From Mucilaginibacter sp. (GTDB taxonomy: Bacteria > Bacteroidota > Bacteroidia > Sphingobacteriales > Sphingobacteriaceae): a stretch of DNA of 64,000 bases. Below the pieces are notes generated by a model. It ran no database searches and was not told where the DNA came from. It was given only the letters and a program-made list of their open reading frames with translations. The stretch spans positions 183,548 through 247,547 of the forward strand of contig NZ_JAQBOD010000039.1 in the NCBI RefSeq assembly GCF_028288205.1, given 5' to 3'. Shown here in pieces: positions 9,601-18,062 of this stretch; positions within the stretch are counted from its first letter, which is position 1, and every line of letters starts with the position of its first letter. The position numbers were made by a program, and so were the translations under genes.

Positions 9601-12600
9601 CAGGTCATTATTAAAAGTTTTAAATGCTGCTCTTGAATAACCATCAGTAAGATTAGTTATGTTTAGTGATAATGACTGTTCATTTAACTGTGAATTGGTT
9701 TGCAGGTTATTATAATCGCGCTGGCGCGTTATGCCGGGAGGCACCATATATGGTATAGGTACCCTTTTACCATTTTCTTCAATATTTACAGTTTCTACAT
9801 TAATAGCCGAGTTGTCCAGCGGCGGATTAATAATTGCAGGGTCGGCAATAACATTTAAAGGATTGTTTTCTGTATTATATGCCCGCCAATCGCCACGCAC
9901 TAATTGTAAAGTAGCAAAACGCAATACAGCAGTATCGGCAAAATTGGTCATGAACATCCGCATAAAACGGATAGCTTTAAAATCCTGTATACCACCCACT
10001 GCCGATTGATATGCTGTAATAGGTACCCTAAACTGGTACCAGGTAACAGATTGCGTACTACCATCAGCCAGCTTAACTTGTGAGGTTACTTTATCATTTA
10101 CAAAGTTTTGACCCACAACCAGGTCTTTTGGGCGCATGGATACCTTGTATTGAAAATACTGATCATCCTGGCTCATGTTGTTATCATGGTCAATATCTTC
10201 CCCATCGGGCAGGGATGTTGATGCCGATGTTTGCAAACCCAGCAACGCAAGCGATTGTTCGGCAGTTTTTGAGTTACTTTCATTACCATTATACTTGGCA
10301 TAACGCTGTAAAATACTTGCTTTGGCGCCATCCTGATCTGCACCCAGGTAATACTGATAATCATCAGATGATGGGTCATTAACAAAAGCATTAGCGGCTT
10401 GTTGGGTAACCTTGGTTTTAACAGATTGAATTACCGGTGCAAATTTGGCTTGCTCATCGGCATCACTTAAACCATCCAAACCCACATCCTGCAGCTGGCG
10501 CGATGAAGGGTTGCTATCAAAAGCATTTACAACAGGCTGTCCTTTCGGCACACGGCCCCATGCGGTGGTATCAATTGTGCTCAGATCGCCGTTAACGGGC
10601 AAGCCATTCTCTAAACTTTTGCGCCCATCTTTCAGCACGTCTTCTGATATGCTGCCCAGGTTAAAATACACATCACCACCTAATGATGCCGGTTTATAAA
10701 TAAACGGATCAAGCACCCAAAATTCAATATACTCCACATTTAATGCCTGGAAATCGTTGGTAGAAATACCCCGGTAAATACCACCCCAGCGCGATGCAGG
10801 GTTTTGTAATGAACCATCAGCATTAATGCCATTTGTAGTATAGTTATACGGACCACGAACTGTAGGATAAAAAGCCAGGTCGAGCGTTGATAAAGCCAAT
10901 GGCTGCCCGGTTACAGATTGTTTATAAGGAAATACTTCTGTTTGCAACACCTGCCTTGCATAATGGTTTGATAGCTGTGCCCTCGTAACCGAGGTTGAAC
11001 TGGTATTGGTATAAAATATAGGATCGATATTATAAAAAGCTAAACGGGCACGGTTAAAACCATAGCTAAGGTTATTAAACAAAGCAGCCTCAGGGAAAAG
11101 CTGCGGCGTACCCGAAATTTGCCAGGTGTTAGCACTCTTTACATCAATTATAGATTGACTGTTCTCAAAATCGTCCAGGTATGAAGTGCCATTTTTTGAC
11201 CCCGCATAATTTAGTACACTGGGGCTACCCGGTAACAGCTGTGCAAACTCGCCGCTAAAGTTTACTGACGATGGTGCTTTGGTATGTATAAATGGTATTT
11301 TATCTACCATCCTTGTTAATAAACGCGAGTTTGATGAGTAATTACCATCAAGCCCCCATATGGTATTTGATATAGACTCCTGCCCTATCGCTTCATTTTG
11401 CGATATAGGCTGTTCTGTTAAGTGCATAATAGTGGCTCCCAAAGCCAGGTTAGGGTTCAGCTTATAGTCAAACCGCGAGCCGTATAATGATTTTTGCTGA
11501 ACGCCAAAAAGTTCATTATTTTCTAAATTTACAGTAATGGGCTGGCCCGATGAGAGTATGGCTGTATTAATTACATTTAAACGGCCCACGCTGTAATCAA
11601 TGGTATAATCTGTACCCTCAACTAATTTTGACGCGCCGGCAGATACAATTACAGAGCCCTGCGGAATGTTGGTTGCATTAAGCTGGTAAACACCACCGCC
11701 GCCTTGCGCGCTATAGGTCCCCTTAATAGCGTACCGGTTTAGCTGTGGAAAAAATTGCTGCGCGACAGTTTTGGTAGAATCATATAATTGCTGATAGGTA
11801 TATCGTTTGATCAAATCCGTTTCGCCGGGATTGAATTGTTTGGACAAGTCATTCCCAAAAGGCTCTATCACCGGGAACATAATGCGCCCGTTTTGCGAAT
11901 CAATAGTTATCCCCTCTAAAAAGTCGAAGTAACCGTCTGGTTGCTTTTCATTTTGCTGGTTTAGGTTATCCAGGCTGGTTAACTGCAGCCAGAGCTTGCT
12001 TTTGGTATTTTGCCCTTCCTCCATTATGGGCTTTTCAATGCCCGATTTATCGTCAAGCCGGGCTATGCTCAATTTAAAACCGGTAGGGCTAACCTGATAT
12101 GCATTAAGCGAATAAATATTCTTCATCATTAGCTTCCAGGTAGGGAGGTTGGTTTTTAATAAAGTATTTTTAAGTAGTTTCAAATAAAGCACTTTAGGCG
12201 CGGTAGGATCCACGGGGATATCGCTCGAAAATTCACCAACCTGGTATTGCTTGCCATTATAAGAATATTGATAAGCCACCGCAAGCACCTCATCATTATT
12301 TAAAGGATAGTTAAGCGATATATAGCCCAATTGCGGATGCAGCGTATATTCTTTTGGGGTAAGCTTTTGGGCATAAGTTAGCTTGGCATAATTATCAGTA
12401 CCGCCACGGGGGGCAAAATAGCTTATCAGCGAGTTTGACGGATCATTAGTTAAACGTGCGCCCGCGGGCAGGTTATTTAACAGCGAGTTTGACTGATCCG
12501 GAAAGCCCGGGCCCTTAAATCCTGCAGGCAGGCCAGAAAAACCCGCGCCGCCTTGTATTTGGGTTGTATTGTAAGGCGCGTTTTCACCCAGGTCCAAAAA

Positions 12601-13671
12601 CCCAACCACGTCGCGCGAGTCGGTAGTTGAGTTTTTGCGGTTGGTTACCCAAACCTCAATTTTTGTAATGTTAATATTTGAGTTGATGATGGGGATATTA
12701 GCCAGCGCCTTATTATAGTTATTACGGAAGTATTGCGACAGGAAATAGTGTTTGTTGGCCTCATAATCAGAAGCCATTGCTGCAAAATTACCCTGCTGCC
12801 CCTGGTTGTTTATGGTAATGGTTTTTGATTGCGACCGTTGCTGCGATAAAATAGAGGTTACGTTTAGCTTACCAAACTTTAATTTGGTTTTTACACCAAA
12901 CAGTTGCTGTGTACCGGTAATAAGCGATGTGTTTAACGGCATGCTTACGGTACCCGCCTGTATTTCCTGTATAATCTCGTCAGGATGGCCCAAATAATCA
13001 AGCTTTACCTGGTTATCAAACTGAAACTGGGCATCGGTATTATAGTTAGTGGCTATCTTTAATTTATCGCCAATATTACCAGTTACATTCAGTTGAATGT
13101 GCTGATCGAAGTTAAAGTTAAATTGCGTGCGTTGACTGGCATTAAACAACGGGTTTTCATTATGGTTTATTTGCCCGGTCATAACAGCCTCGGCCGAACC
13201 TTGCGGCCTTATATCAATAACAGAACTGCCAAATATCCTTTCAAAAGTTTGGCTATGCACGTTTATCTGCGGTATAAAACCGGGTTGTTGCTGTTGGTAG
13301 GCATAATTATCTGCCAGCTTTTTAAAATAATCGCGTTTTTGTTCGGTTTGTTTTAAGCGTATATATTCATCGAAAGTGAGGTATACCGGCGGGCGGTACA
13401 GCAAATTCCCTATACGTTCATAAAGCACATATTTATTGGTGATAGCGTCATACTCAATGGTACGCGTTACACCAAAAGGCACTGTATCAAAAATACCCTT
13501 TCGTGCTAATGCATTTTTTGATTCGGTATACTTAAAAGGGGCTTTAACTGTAAGCGAATCTTTTTTAGGTGCAGCTATTGGCTTTTGTTGAGCAAAAGTA
13601 TTTTTAAATCCGCAAAATGCAGCTATAAAGAGTACGCCAATAAGAAATTTATGAGTAAAATTTCTCGCCAC
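6610..13671 (-). CDS. sprA: Type IX secretion outer-membrane translocon SprA
   Basis: SprA forms the very large outer-membrane beta-barrel channel through which T9SS substrates cross; in gliding members it is also needed for surface adhesin display. The product is 2353 residues, as expected for the family (about 2300-2500). It starts with GTG at 13671 and has a clear signal peptide (about residues 1-27, ending NTFAQ), followed by aromatic/polar alternating beta strands throughout. A family-typical stretch is PGSPSVLNYAGSKNGTSYLD near the middle, just before the DDFENSQ segment. The gene follows ruvA after 24 bp on the same strand, an arrangement I recall from other Bacteroidota. The other T9SS core genes (gldKLMN, porV, sov partners) are not in the window. 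The codon pattern looks like its neighbours, with no sign of transfer. Confidence 0.97.
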   Translation of the reverse strand: MARNFTHKFLIGVLFIAAFCGFKNTFAQQKPIAAPKKDSLTVKAPFKYTESKNALARKGIFDTVPFGVTRTIEYDAITNKYVLYERIGNLLYRPPVYLTFDEYIRLKQTEQKRDYFKKLADNYAYQQQQPGFIPQINVHSQTFERIFGSSVIDIRPQGSAEAVMTGQINHNENPLFNASQRTQFNFNFDQHIQLNVTGNIGDKLKIATNYNTDAQFQFDNQVKLDYLGHPDEIIQEIQAGTVSMPLNTSLITGTQQLFGVKTKLKFGKLNVTSILSQQRSQSKTITINNQGQQGNFAAMASDYEANKHYFLSQYFRNNYNKALANIPIINSNINITKIEVWVTNRKNSTTDSRDVVGFLDLGENAPYNTTQIQGGAGFSGLPAGFKGPGFPDQSNSLLNNLPAGARLTNDPSNSLISYFAPRGGTDNYAKLTYAQKLTPKEYTLHPQLGYISLNYPLNNDEVLAVAYQYSYNGKQYQVGEFSSDIPVDPTAPKVLYLKLLKNTLLKTNLPTWKLMMKNIYSLNAYQVSPTGFKLSIARLDDKSGIEKPIMEEGQNTKSKLWLQLTSLDNLNQQNEKQPDGYFDFLEGITIDSQNGRIMFPVIEPFGNDLSKQFNPGETDLIKRYTYQQLYDSTKTVAQQFFPQLNRYAIKGTYSAQGGGGVYQLNATNIPQGSVIVSAGASKLVEGTDYTIDYSVGRLNVINTAILSSGQPITVNLENNELFGVQQKSLYGSRFDYKLNPNLALGATIMHLTEQPISQNEAIGQESISNTIWGLDGNYSSNSRLLTRMVDKIPFIHTKAPSSVNFSGEFAQLLPGSPSVLNYAGSKNGTSYLDDFENSQSIIDVKSANTWQISGTPQLFPEAALFNNLSYGFNRARLAFYNIDPIFYTNTSSTSVTRAQLSNHYARQVLQTEVFPYKQSVTGQPLALSTLDLAFYPTVRGPYNYTTNGINADGSLQNPASRWGGIYRGISTNDFQALNVEYIEFWVLDPFIYKPASLGGDVYFNLGSISEDVLKDGRKSLENGLPVNGDLSTIDTTAWGRVPKGQPVVNAFDSNPSSRQLQDVGLDGLSDADEQAKFAPVIQSVKTKVTQQAANAFVNDPSSDDYQYYLGADQDGAKASILQRYAKYNGNESNSKTAEQSLALLGLQTSASTSLPDGEDIDHDNNMSQDDQYFQYKVSMRPKDLVVGQNFVNDKVTSQVKLADGSTQSVTWYQFRVPITAYQSAVGGIQDFKAIRFMRMFMTNFADTAVLRFATLQLVRGDWRAYNTENNPLNVIADPAIINPPLDNSAINVETVNIEENGKRVPIPYMVPPGITRQRDYNNLQTNSQLNEQSLSLNITNLTDGYSRAAFKTFNNDLRKYKHLQMFIHAEANQTSLKDNDVNAFIRLGADYQDNYYEYEIPLAVTQPNTTNADAIWPASNALDIELSLLTDAKVARNNAKYQGRPWPINMPFTYLSGNNKITIMGTPDLSRLRTIMLGVRNPYRNNAPAGVDDGLAKSAIVWFDELRLTDFDNKGGWAAVARANFKLADFADITVSGSKSTAGFGTLDSKMEDRSLSDNQAYDISANMDLGKFLPAKSGVKIPTYINVSQQVATPQYDPAQPDILLKQTLNGATSSQQRDSIKNAAEDYTMRKSINFTNMHKDRVNASAPVHVYDVENFNATYAFTEYIHHDFTTQSDLEKTYHVSLAYNYVNRPKYISPFEKIIKNNMLTLIKDINFSLAPTRLNFSIDFDRFYSENILRNNDPNNPVFIPTTYNKSFNIRRVYGLGWNLTKSLTMDIDATNLSVVDEPYGKLDGLKIDTLWQNIRKLGRTTNYNHAFNVNYIVPLNKIPGFDWASLTAHYSTNFNWQAAPEFAIGNPAFNVGNSIQNGRKIQLDPALNLTMLYNKIAFLKQGGNEKAPVITRVLVGLLTSIKNISGSYTRTDGTFLPGYLPQSNLFGEDLNYDAPGIGFLLGSQADIRNKAISRGWISSDTLQNQLYVKTFSTDLHLKASVEPIHDLRIQLTAFKTQDQTYQTNFKFLSTTGTFQNLSPITSGDYSISYFSLATAFSKESGVDNTSAPFQKFLDNRITISRRLGSTNPNSFVGTTGFADGYGPNSQNVLVPAFLAAYTGKNASGSSLNQFPNIPIPNWQLTYSGFGHMAVFEELFDSFDVRNGYQSTYTVNGYNTLLQYQETNGVASARDVNNDFLPLYQFSQITIFEQFVPLVGLDIRFKNNVTTSLEYRKSRALSLSLLNSQLTQQNENVITFGFGYNTKDFRFPFGLFSNFILKNDIKFKLDFALRDNKTLIYQADVKVAQISSGAQNITYRPSIDYSISQRFNLSLFYDSNLTKPFTSQAFNTSFTNFGVNLKLLLQ

Positions 13672-13695
13672 AGATACGGTTTAAAATAGACGTAA

Positions 13696-14280
13696 TTATA
13701 AGTTTTTTAAGGCGAACTTAATTAGCTGTTCAACAGTTAATATGCCGCTATTTTTATTTATTTCCTGCTCAAGTACTTTTTCGGCTACGTTACGTGCAAA
13801 GCCAAGCATTACTAATGCTGCAAGAGCCTCGTCTTTAACGGTTTTAACAACAGGAGTTGTACTTAATGTGTCAGGACCTTCTTTTTTCAATTTATCCTGC
13901 AGCTCCAATATAACCCGCTGTGCAGATTTTGGCCCGATACCCTTTATACGCTGTATTAAAGCAACATTACCATTAATAATAGCTGTTTGTATTTCAACAG
14001 GAGTAATAGACGATAACATCATCCGGCCCGTATTTGGGCCGATACCCGATATGGATATCAGGTGCAAAAACAACCTGCGCTCCCCCTCATCTGCAAACCC
14101 GTATAAAGTATGTGCATCCTCTTTTACGTGCAGCCATGTAAATAGTTTACATCTTTCAGCATCAGCCAATAAAGAATACGTGTTTAATGAAATATTGATG
14201 TGATACCCCACACCACCGGCATCAATCACCACATATGCGGGGCTTTTAAAAACTAAACGGCCATCAATATAAGCGTACAT
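13696..14280 (-). CDS. ruvA: Holliday junction branch migration protein RuvA
   Basis: RuvA binds four-way DNA junctions as a tetramer and positions the RuvB motor. The 194-residue length fits the family. The N-terminal OB domain begins MYAYIDGRL; two helix-hairpin-helix motifs are visible at SGIGPNTGRMM (about residue 74) and IKGIGPKSAQRVILE (about residue 110); the C-terminal domain III (about 148-194) is the RuvB contact. ATG start at 14280. It is probably co-transcribed with sprA, 24 bp downstream. maeB ends 104 bp upstream. ruvB and ruvC are not nearby. Confidence 0.97.
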   Translation of the reverse strand: MYAYIDGRLVFKSPAYVVIDAGGVGYHINISLNTYSLLADAERCKLFTWLHVKEDAHTLYGFADEGERRLFLHLISISGIGPNTGRMMLSSITPVEIQTAIINGNVALIQRIKGIGPKSAQRVILELQDKLKKEGPDTLSTTPVVKTVKDEALAALVMLGFARNVAEKVLEQEINKNSGILTVEQLIKFALKNL

Positions 14281-14283
14281 TTT

Positions 14284-14384
14284 TTTGAGGTTAAAGGTAA
14301 AGGGCGAAAGGTTAAAAGGTAAAAAAGTTGATATTAATAAATTATAACGTTAAACACTAATCTCTAATCTTTGTTCACTAATTT
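14284..14384. repeat. Intergenic low-complexity repeats between maeB and ruvA
   Basis: The gap holds a GGTTAAAGG/GGTAAAGG word series (14286-14325), the reverse complement of the CTTTAAC series at 40784, then an ACTAATCTCTAATC word (14357-14372) of the family seen at 29757, 34288, 37873, 40712 and 58183. I see no terminator with a T tract here. Confidence 0.6.
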
Positions 14385-16658
14385 CTATTTATCTGCCTTT
14401 TCCTGTGCATCAACAACAGCAATAGTTACCATATTCACAATTTCGCGTACGGAGCTATCTAACTGTAATACGTGCACCGGCTTTTTTAGGCCCAATAATA
14501 TTGGGCCCACAGCTTCGGCGCTGCCAATTTCCTGCAACAGCTTGTAGGCTATATTACCCGATTCAAGATTTGGGAATATAAGCGTGTTTGCCGCCCTGCC
14601 TTTTAGGGTTGAAAAAGGAAAGTTATCTGCAAGTAATCCGGCATTTAAAGCAAAGTTGGCCTGCATATCACCATCAACTATCATGTCAGGATATTTTTCA
14701 TGCAATATTTGTACAGCTTCTCTTGTTTTTTCGGGGATAGGGCCGGCGTTAGACCCAAAGTTAGAATAGGATAAAATAGCAACCCGTGGATTGATGTTAA
14801 ATTGTTTTACCGAACGCTCTATTAATACCGTAATATCAACCAGTTCTTCAACCGTGGGGTTAACATTTACCGTAGTATCACCAAAAAACACAGGACCTTT
14901 TTGGGTAATCATCATATACATACCAGCTACGCGGCTTACCCCTTTTTCTGTACCGATGATTTGCAATGCAGGTTTAACGGTATCAGCATAGTTTTTACTT
15001 AGGCCCGATATTAAGGCATCGGCGGCACCAAACTGCACCATACAGGCGCCATAATAGTTAGAATCTGTCATTACCTGCCTCGCTTCAAACAAGGTTACCC
15101 CCCTGCGCTGGCGTTTTTTAAAGTAAAATTGTGCATATTCTTCAGATTTTTTGGTGCCTAAATGTGGATCGATGATCTCTACCTCGCCAAACTCCAGCTC
15201 GGTTTCTTTTATTATCTGTTTTATCTTTTCTACATCCCCAAGCAATATGGGGGTAGCTATACCCTCGTCTTTTACAATTTGGGCGGCACGCAAAATTTTA
15301 TAATTATCAGCATCAGCAAAAACCACCCGTTTAGGGTTGTTCTTAGCCGTGTTGGTAATGTTACGCAGCAGCTTATCGTCGGGCCCTATTTTAGAGCGCA
15401 GTTCTTCTGTATAAGCGTCCCAATCCGTTATTATCAGTCGTGCCACACCAGAATCGATCGCAGCTTTTGCAACTGCCGATGAAACTTCGGTAATTAACCG
15501 CTGATCCATTGGTTTTGGGATGATATAATCGCGGCCAAACTTTAGGTTACGGGCATTATAGGCCAGGTTAACGGCTTCGGGCACCGGTTTTTTAGCTATT
15601 CCGGCTATCGCGTGGATAGCAGCCAGCTTCATTTCTTCGTTTATGGCACTTGCCCTAACATCCAATGCGCCCCTAAAAATATAAGGAAAACCTAATACAT
15701 TATTTACCTGGTTAGGAAAATCAGAGCGCCCTGTAGCAATAATCAAATCTTTACGCGAGGTTACGGCTAAATCATAAGCTATTTCAGGCTCGGGGTTAGC
15801 CATGGCAAACACAATAGGGTTTTTAGCCATAACCCGCAGCATATCAGGCGTAACCACATTGCCTGCTGACAGGCCAATGAAAACATCGGCACCCTTCATG
15901 GCATCTGACAGTGTTTCTATGTCCTTGCGCTCGGTAGCAAATTGCAGGCGCATTTCGTCAAGATCCGTACGGTGCGGGGTTATTAATCCGTTGATGTCAA
16001 ACATCACGAGGTTTTCTTTTTTAACCCCCAGCGCCAAATATATTTTTGAGCAGGATACCGCGGCGGCGCCTGCACCATTAATAACCATTTTTATTTTCTC
16101 CAGCTTTTTGCCCTGTATCTCGCAGGCATTCATTAAAGCCGCCCCCGATATAATTGCTGTACCGTGCTGGTCGTCATGCATTACGGGTATTTTCATTTCG
16201 GCCTTTAGTCTGCGTTCGATCTCGAAACAGGTAGGTGCCGATATATCTTCCAGGTTTATGCCGCCAAAAGTAGGCTCAAGCGCTTTTACAATAGTTACAA
16301 ACTCATCAACTGTTTTGGCGTTTATTTCCAGGTCAAAAACATCAATATCTGCGTATATCTTAAATAACAAACCCTTGCCTTCCATAACCGGCTTGCTTGC
16401 TTCCGGGCCAATATTGCCCAGGCCCAATACCGCGGTGCCATTACTTATAACGGCTACCAGGTTACCTTTTGCTGTGTATTTATATACATCGTCAACATTA
16501 TCAGCAATGCGTAAACATGGCTCTGCAACACCCGGCGAATAGGCCATTGTTAAGTCGCGTTGCGAATTTGTAGGTTTGGTTGGTACTACCTGTATTTTCC
16601 CCGGGCGCCCTTTCGAGTGGTAGTTAAGTGCGTCTTGTTTACGGTTAGGTTTATCCAT
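14385..16658 (-). CDS. maeB: NADP-dependent malic enzyme (malic/phosphotransacetylase fusion)
   Basis: The enzyme oxidatively decarboxylates malate to pyruvate, yielding NADPH. The 757 residues match the bacterial MaeB architecture: malic domain (about 1-160, with MAYSPGVAEPC and MHDDQHGTA), NAD(P)-binding Rossmann domain (about 165-420, INGAGAAAVSCSKIYLALG), and a C-terminal phosphate acetyltransferase-like domain (about 430-757), which in this family is regulatory rather than an active Pta. ATG start at 16658. A strong hairpin terminator lies just upstream (16705-16744), so maeB must have its own promoter in the short 46-bp space. ruvA and sprA follow on the same strand. Confidence 0.97.
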   Translation of the reverse strand: MDKPNRKQDALNYHSKGRPGKIQVVPTKPTNSQRDLTMAYSPGVAEPCLRIADNVDDVYKYTAKGNLVAVISNGTAVLGLGNIGPEASKPVMEGKGLLFKIYADIDVFDLEINAKTVDEFVTIVKALEPTFGGINLEDISAPTCFEIERRLKAEMKIPVMHDDQHGTAIISGAALMNACEIQGKKLEKIKMVINGAGAAAVSCSKIYLALGVKKENLVMFDINGLITPHRTDLDEMRLQFATERKDIETLSDAMKGADVFIGLSAGNVVTPDMLRVMAKNPIVFAMANPEPEIAYDLAVTSRKDLIIATGRSDFPNQVNNVLGFPYIFRGALDVRASAINEEMKLAAIHAIAGIAKKPVPEAVNLAYNARNLKFGRDYIIPKPMDQRLITEVSSAVAKAAIDSGVARLIITDWDAYTEELRSKIGPDDKLLRNITNTAKNNPKRVVFADADNYKILRAAQIVKDEGIATPILLGDVEKIKQIIKETELEFGEVEIIDPHLGTKKSEEYAQFYFKKRQRRGVTLFEARQVMTDSNYYGACMVQFGAADALISGLSKNYADTVKPALQIIGTEKGVSRVAGMYMMITQKGPVFFGDTTVNVNPTVEELVDITVLIERSVKQFNINPRVAILSYSNFGSNAGPIPEKTREAVQILHEKYPDMIVDGDMQANFALNAGLLADNFPFSTLKGRAANTLIFPNLESGNIAYKLLQEIGSAEAVGPILLGLKKPVHVLQLDSSVREIVNMVTIAVVDAQEKADK

Positions 16659-16704
16659 GTTCTAAATTAAGGCCTAAAGTTAACTTTTTTTGACCCGGTA
16701 TTAT

Positions 16705-16744
16705 AAAAAAAGCCCGGTTTTGAAGTCAAAACCGGGCTTTTTTT
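16705..16744 (-). terminator. Rho-independent terminator after mltD-like gene
   Basis: A perfect 19-bp inverted repeat with a 2-base AG loop: seven A, GCCCGG and TTTTGA pair with TCAAAA, CCGGGC and seven T. Read on the minus strand it begins 10 bp after the transglycosylase stop codon. The A/T ends make it possibly active in both directions. Confidence 0.93.
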
Positions 16745-16754
16745 ATAATTTTTT

Positions 16755-17996
16755 TTATCCTCTGCTGATCTTAGCGAAAGGATTTAACTTTAATTTTTTG
16801 CCAACTATAGCTTTATTGCTTTGCAAATGGTTCCAGGCTTTTATTTCGCGTATATCAAGACCGTAATCAGCAGCTATGTTTTCTAAAGTCTCGCCTTCTT
16901 TAATAGTGTAATAATCAGGCGGTTTTGTTCCTGCCGGTTTAATTGTACTAACAGGATCAACAAAACTAACCGCGCGTGCCGCAGGCGCTATTTGTGGTTC
17001 AGGCTGTAATACAGCAGATGTGGGCGTGTTATTTAACACATCATACAATGCATTATAATTTCTTTTTTCTGCATAAGGGATAACCAATCTGCGTGGCAAA
17101 GCTGTGGTACCATTTACAATTTGCCGTTTATATGACGGGTTTAAAAGGGCCAGATCGGTTAAATCGACATTTAATGCTCTGGCCACATTGCTTAAAGCAA
17201 TAAACTTATCTACCATAACGGTATCTGTACGCGCAGAAAAATTCCAGTTTTGGGTTATAATGTTATGCTTACCAGCATAATTCATAACATAGGATACTGC
17301 AATATAGGCAGGTACATAGTTCCTCGTTTCGGGCGGTAAATATTGACGAATGGACCAAAAATCCATAGCTCCGGCTTTTTCAACAGCTCGTTCCACATTG
17401 CTTTTACCGCAATTATATGATGCTATGGCCAACAGCCAATCGCCAAACTCCTGATAAGCATCCTTTAAATAGGCTGCTGCCGCGTAGCTGGCCTGTATTG
17501 GGTCGCGGCGCTCATCAACATAGCTATCCATATTTAAACCATACATTTTGGCTGTAGTTGCCATAAATTGCCATGGCCCGGTTGCGCCAACTCTTGATAC
17601 CGCGTTAGGATCAAGCTTTGATTCAACTATAGATAAATATTTAATTTCAACCGGGATACCCGCTTCGCGAAATATCTTTTCATAAATAGGAAAATAGTAT
17701 TTGGACAGCCCCATAACCCGACCCATTTCTTCTTTATGCCGGGTATACAGGTCGATGTAATTTTGAACGTATTCATTATAATCCAACTGCACATCCTTTT
17801 GGATAGAATCTAACCGAAGCTTAAATATAGAAGTTGAATAAATACCAAGCGGAAGGGCTAAAGCTGTATCCTGTGAAATTTTTTGCGAGTAATTGCCACG
17901 CGCCACCCGAAGTGATGAATCTGTAGCCGGCAAGGAATGAGCTTTTACTATTTGCAGTGATAAAAGGCAGGCAGCAAAAATTAATAATCTCTTCAT
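16755..17996 (-). CDS. MltD-type lytic murein transglycosylase with LysM
   Basis: The enzyme cleaves the MurNAc-GlcNAc bond of peptidoglycan to form 1,6-anhydro ends. The chosen start is ATG 17996 (413 residues), because it begins a good signal peptide (MKRLLIFAACLLSLQIVKA); the frame is open up to 18050. The SLT domain (about residues 85-250) has the catalytic Glu in SIVESKLDPNAVSRVGATGP, followed by the ATGPWQFM and IASYNCG motifs of family 1D. A single C-terminal LysM (about 360-410, YYTIKEGETLENIAADYGL) should bind glycan strands; E. coli MltD has more LysM repeats. There is no lipobox, so it is probably a periplasmic soluble protein. gatA lies 66 bp upstream and the pair ends at the terminator 16705-16744. 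Confidence 0.93.
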   Translation of the reverse strand: MKRLLIFAACLLSLQIVKAHSLPATDSSLRVARGNYSQKISQDTALALPLGIYSTSIFKLRLDSIQKDVQLDYNEYVQNYIDLYTRHKEEMGRVMGLSKYYFPIYEKIFREAGIPVEIKYLSIVESKLDPNAVSRVGATGPWQFMATTAKMYGLNMDSYVDERRDPIQASYAAAAYLKDAYQEFGDWLLAIASYNCGKSNVERAVEKAGAMDFWSIRQYLPPETRNYVPAYIAVSYVMNYAGKHNIITQNWNFSARTDTVMVDKFIALSNVARALNVDLTDLALLNPSYKRQIVNGTTALPRRLVIPYAEKRNYNALYDVLNNTPTSAVLQPEPQIAPAARAVSFVDPVSTIKPAGTKPPDYYTIKEGETLENIAADYGLDIREIKAWNHLQSNKAIVGKKLKLNPFAKISRG

Positions 17997-18062
17997 TCTT
18001 TTTCGTTGGGAATAAGCGTATACGCATTTCAAGCGCAAAAGTTTTACCAATACATTAATTTA

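Noticed and set aside
15802..16542. 246-residue plus-strand ORF
   Set aside because: It is a long shadow of maeB on the other strand with a Ser/Ile-biased, non-protein-like composition.
18003..18050. N-terminal extension of the MltD-like protein
   Set aside because: The extension would bury the signal peptide; the start at 17996 gives a normal signal.
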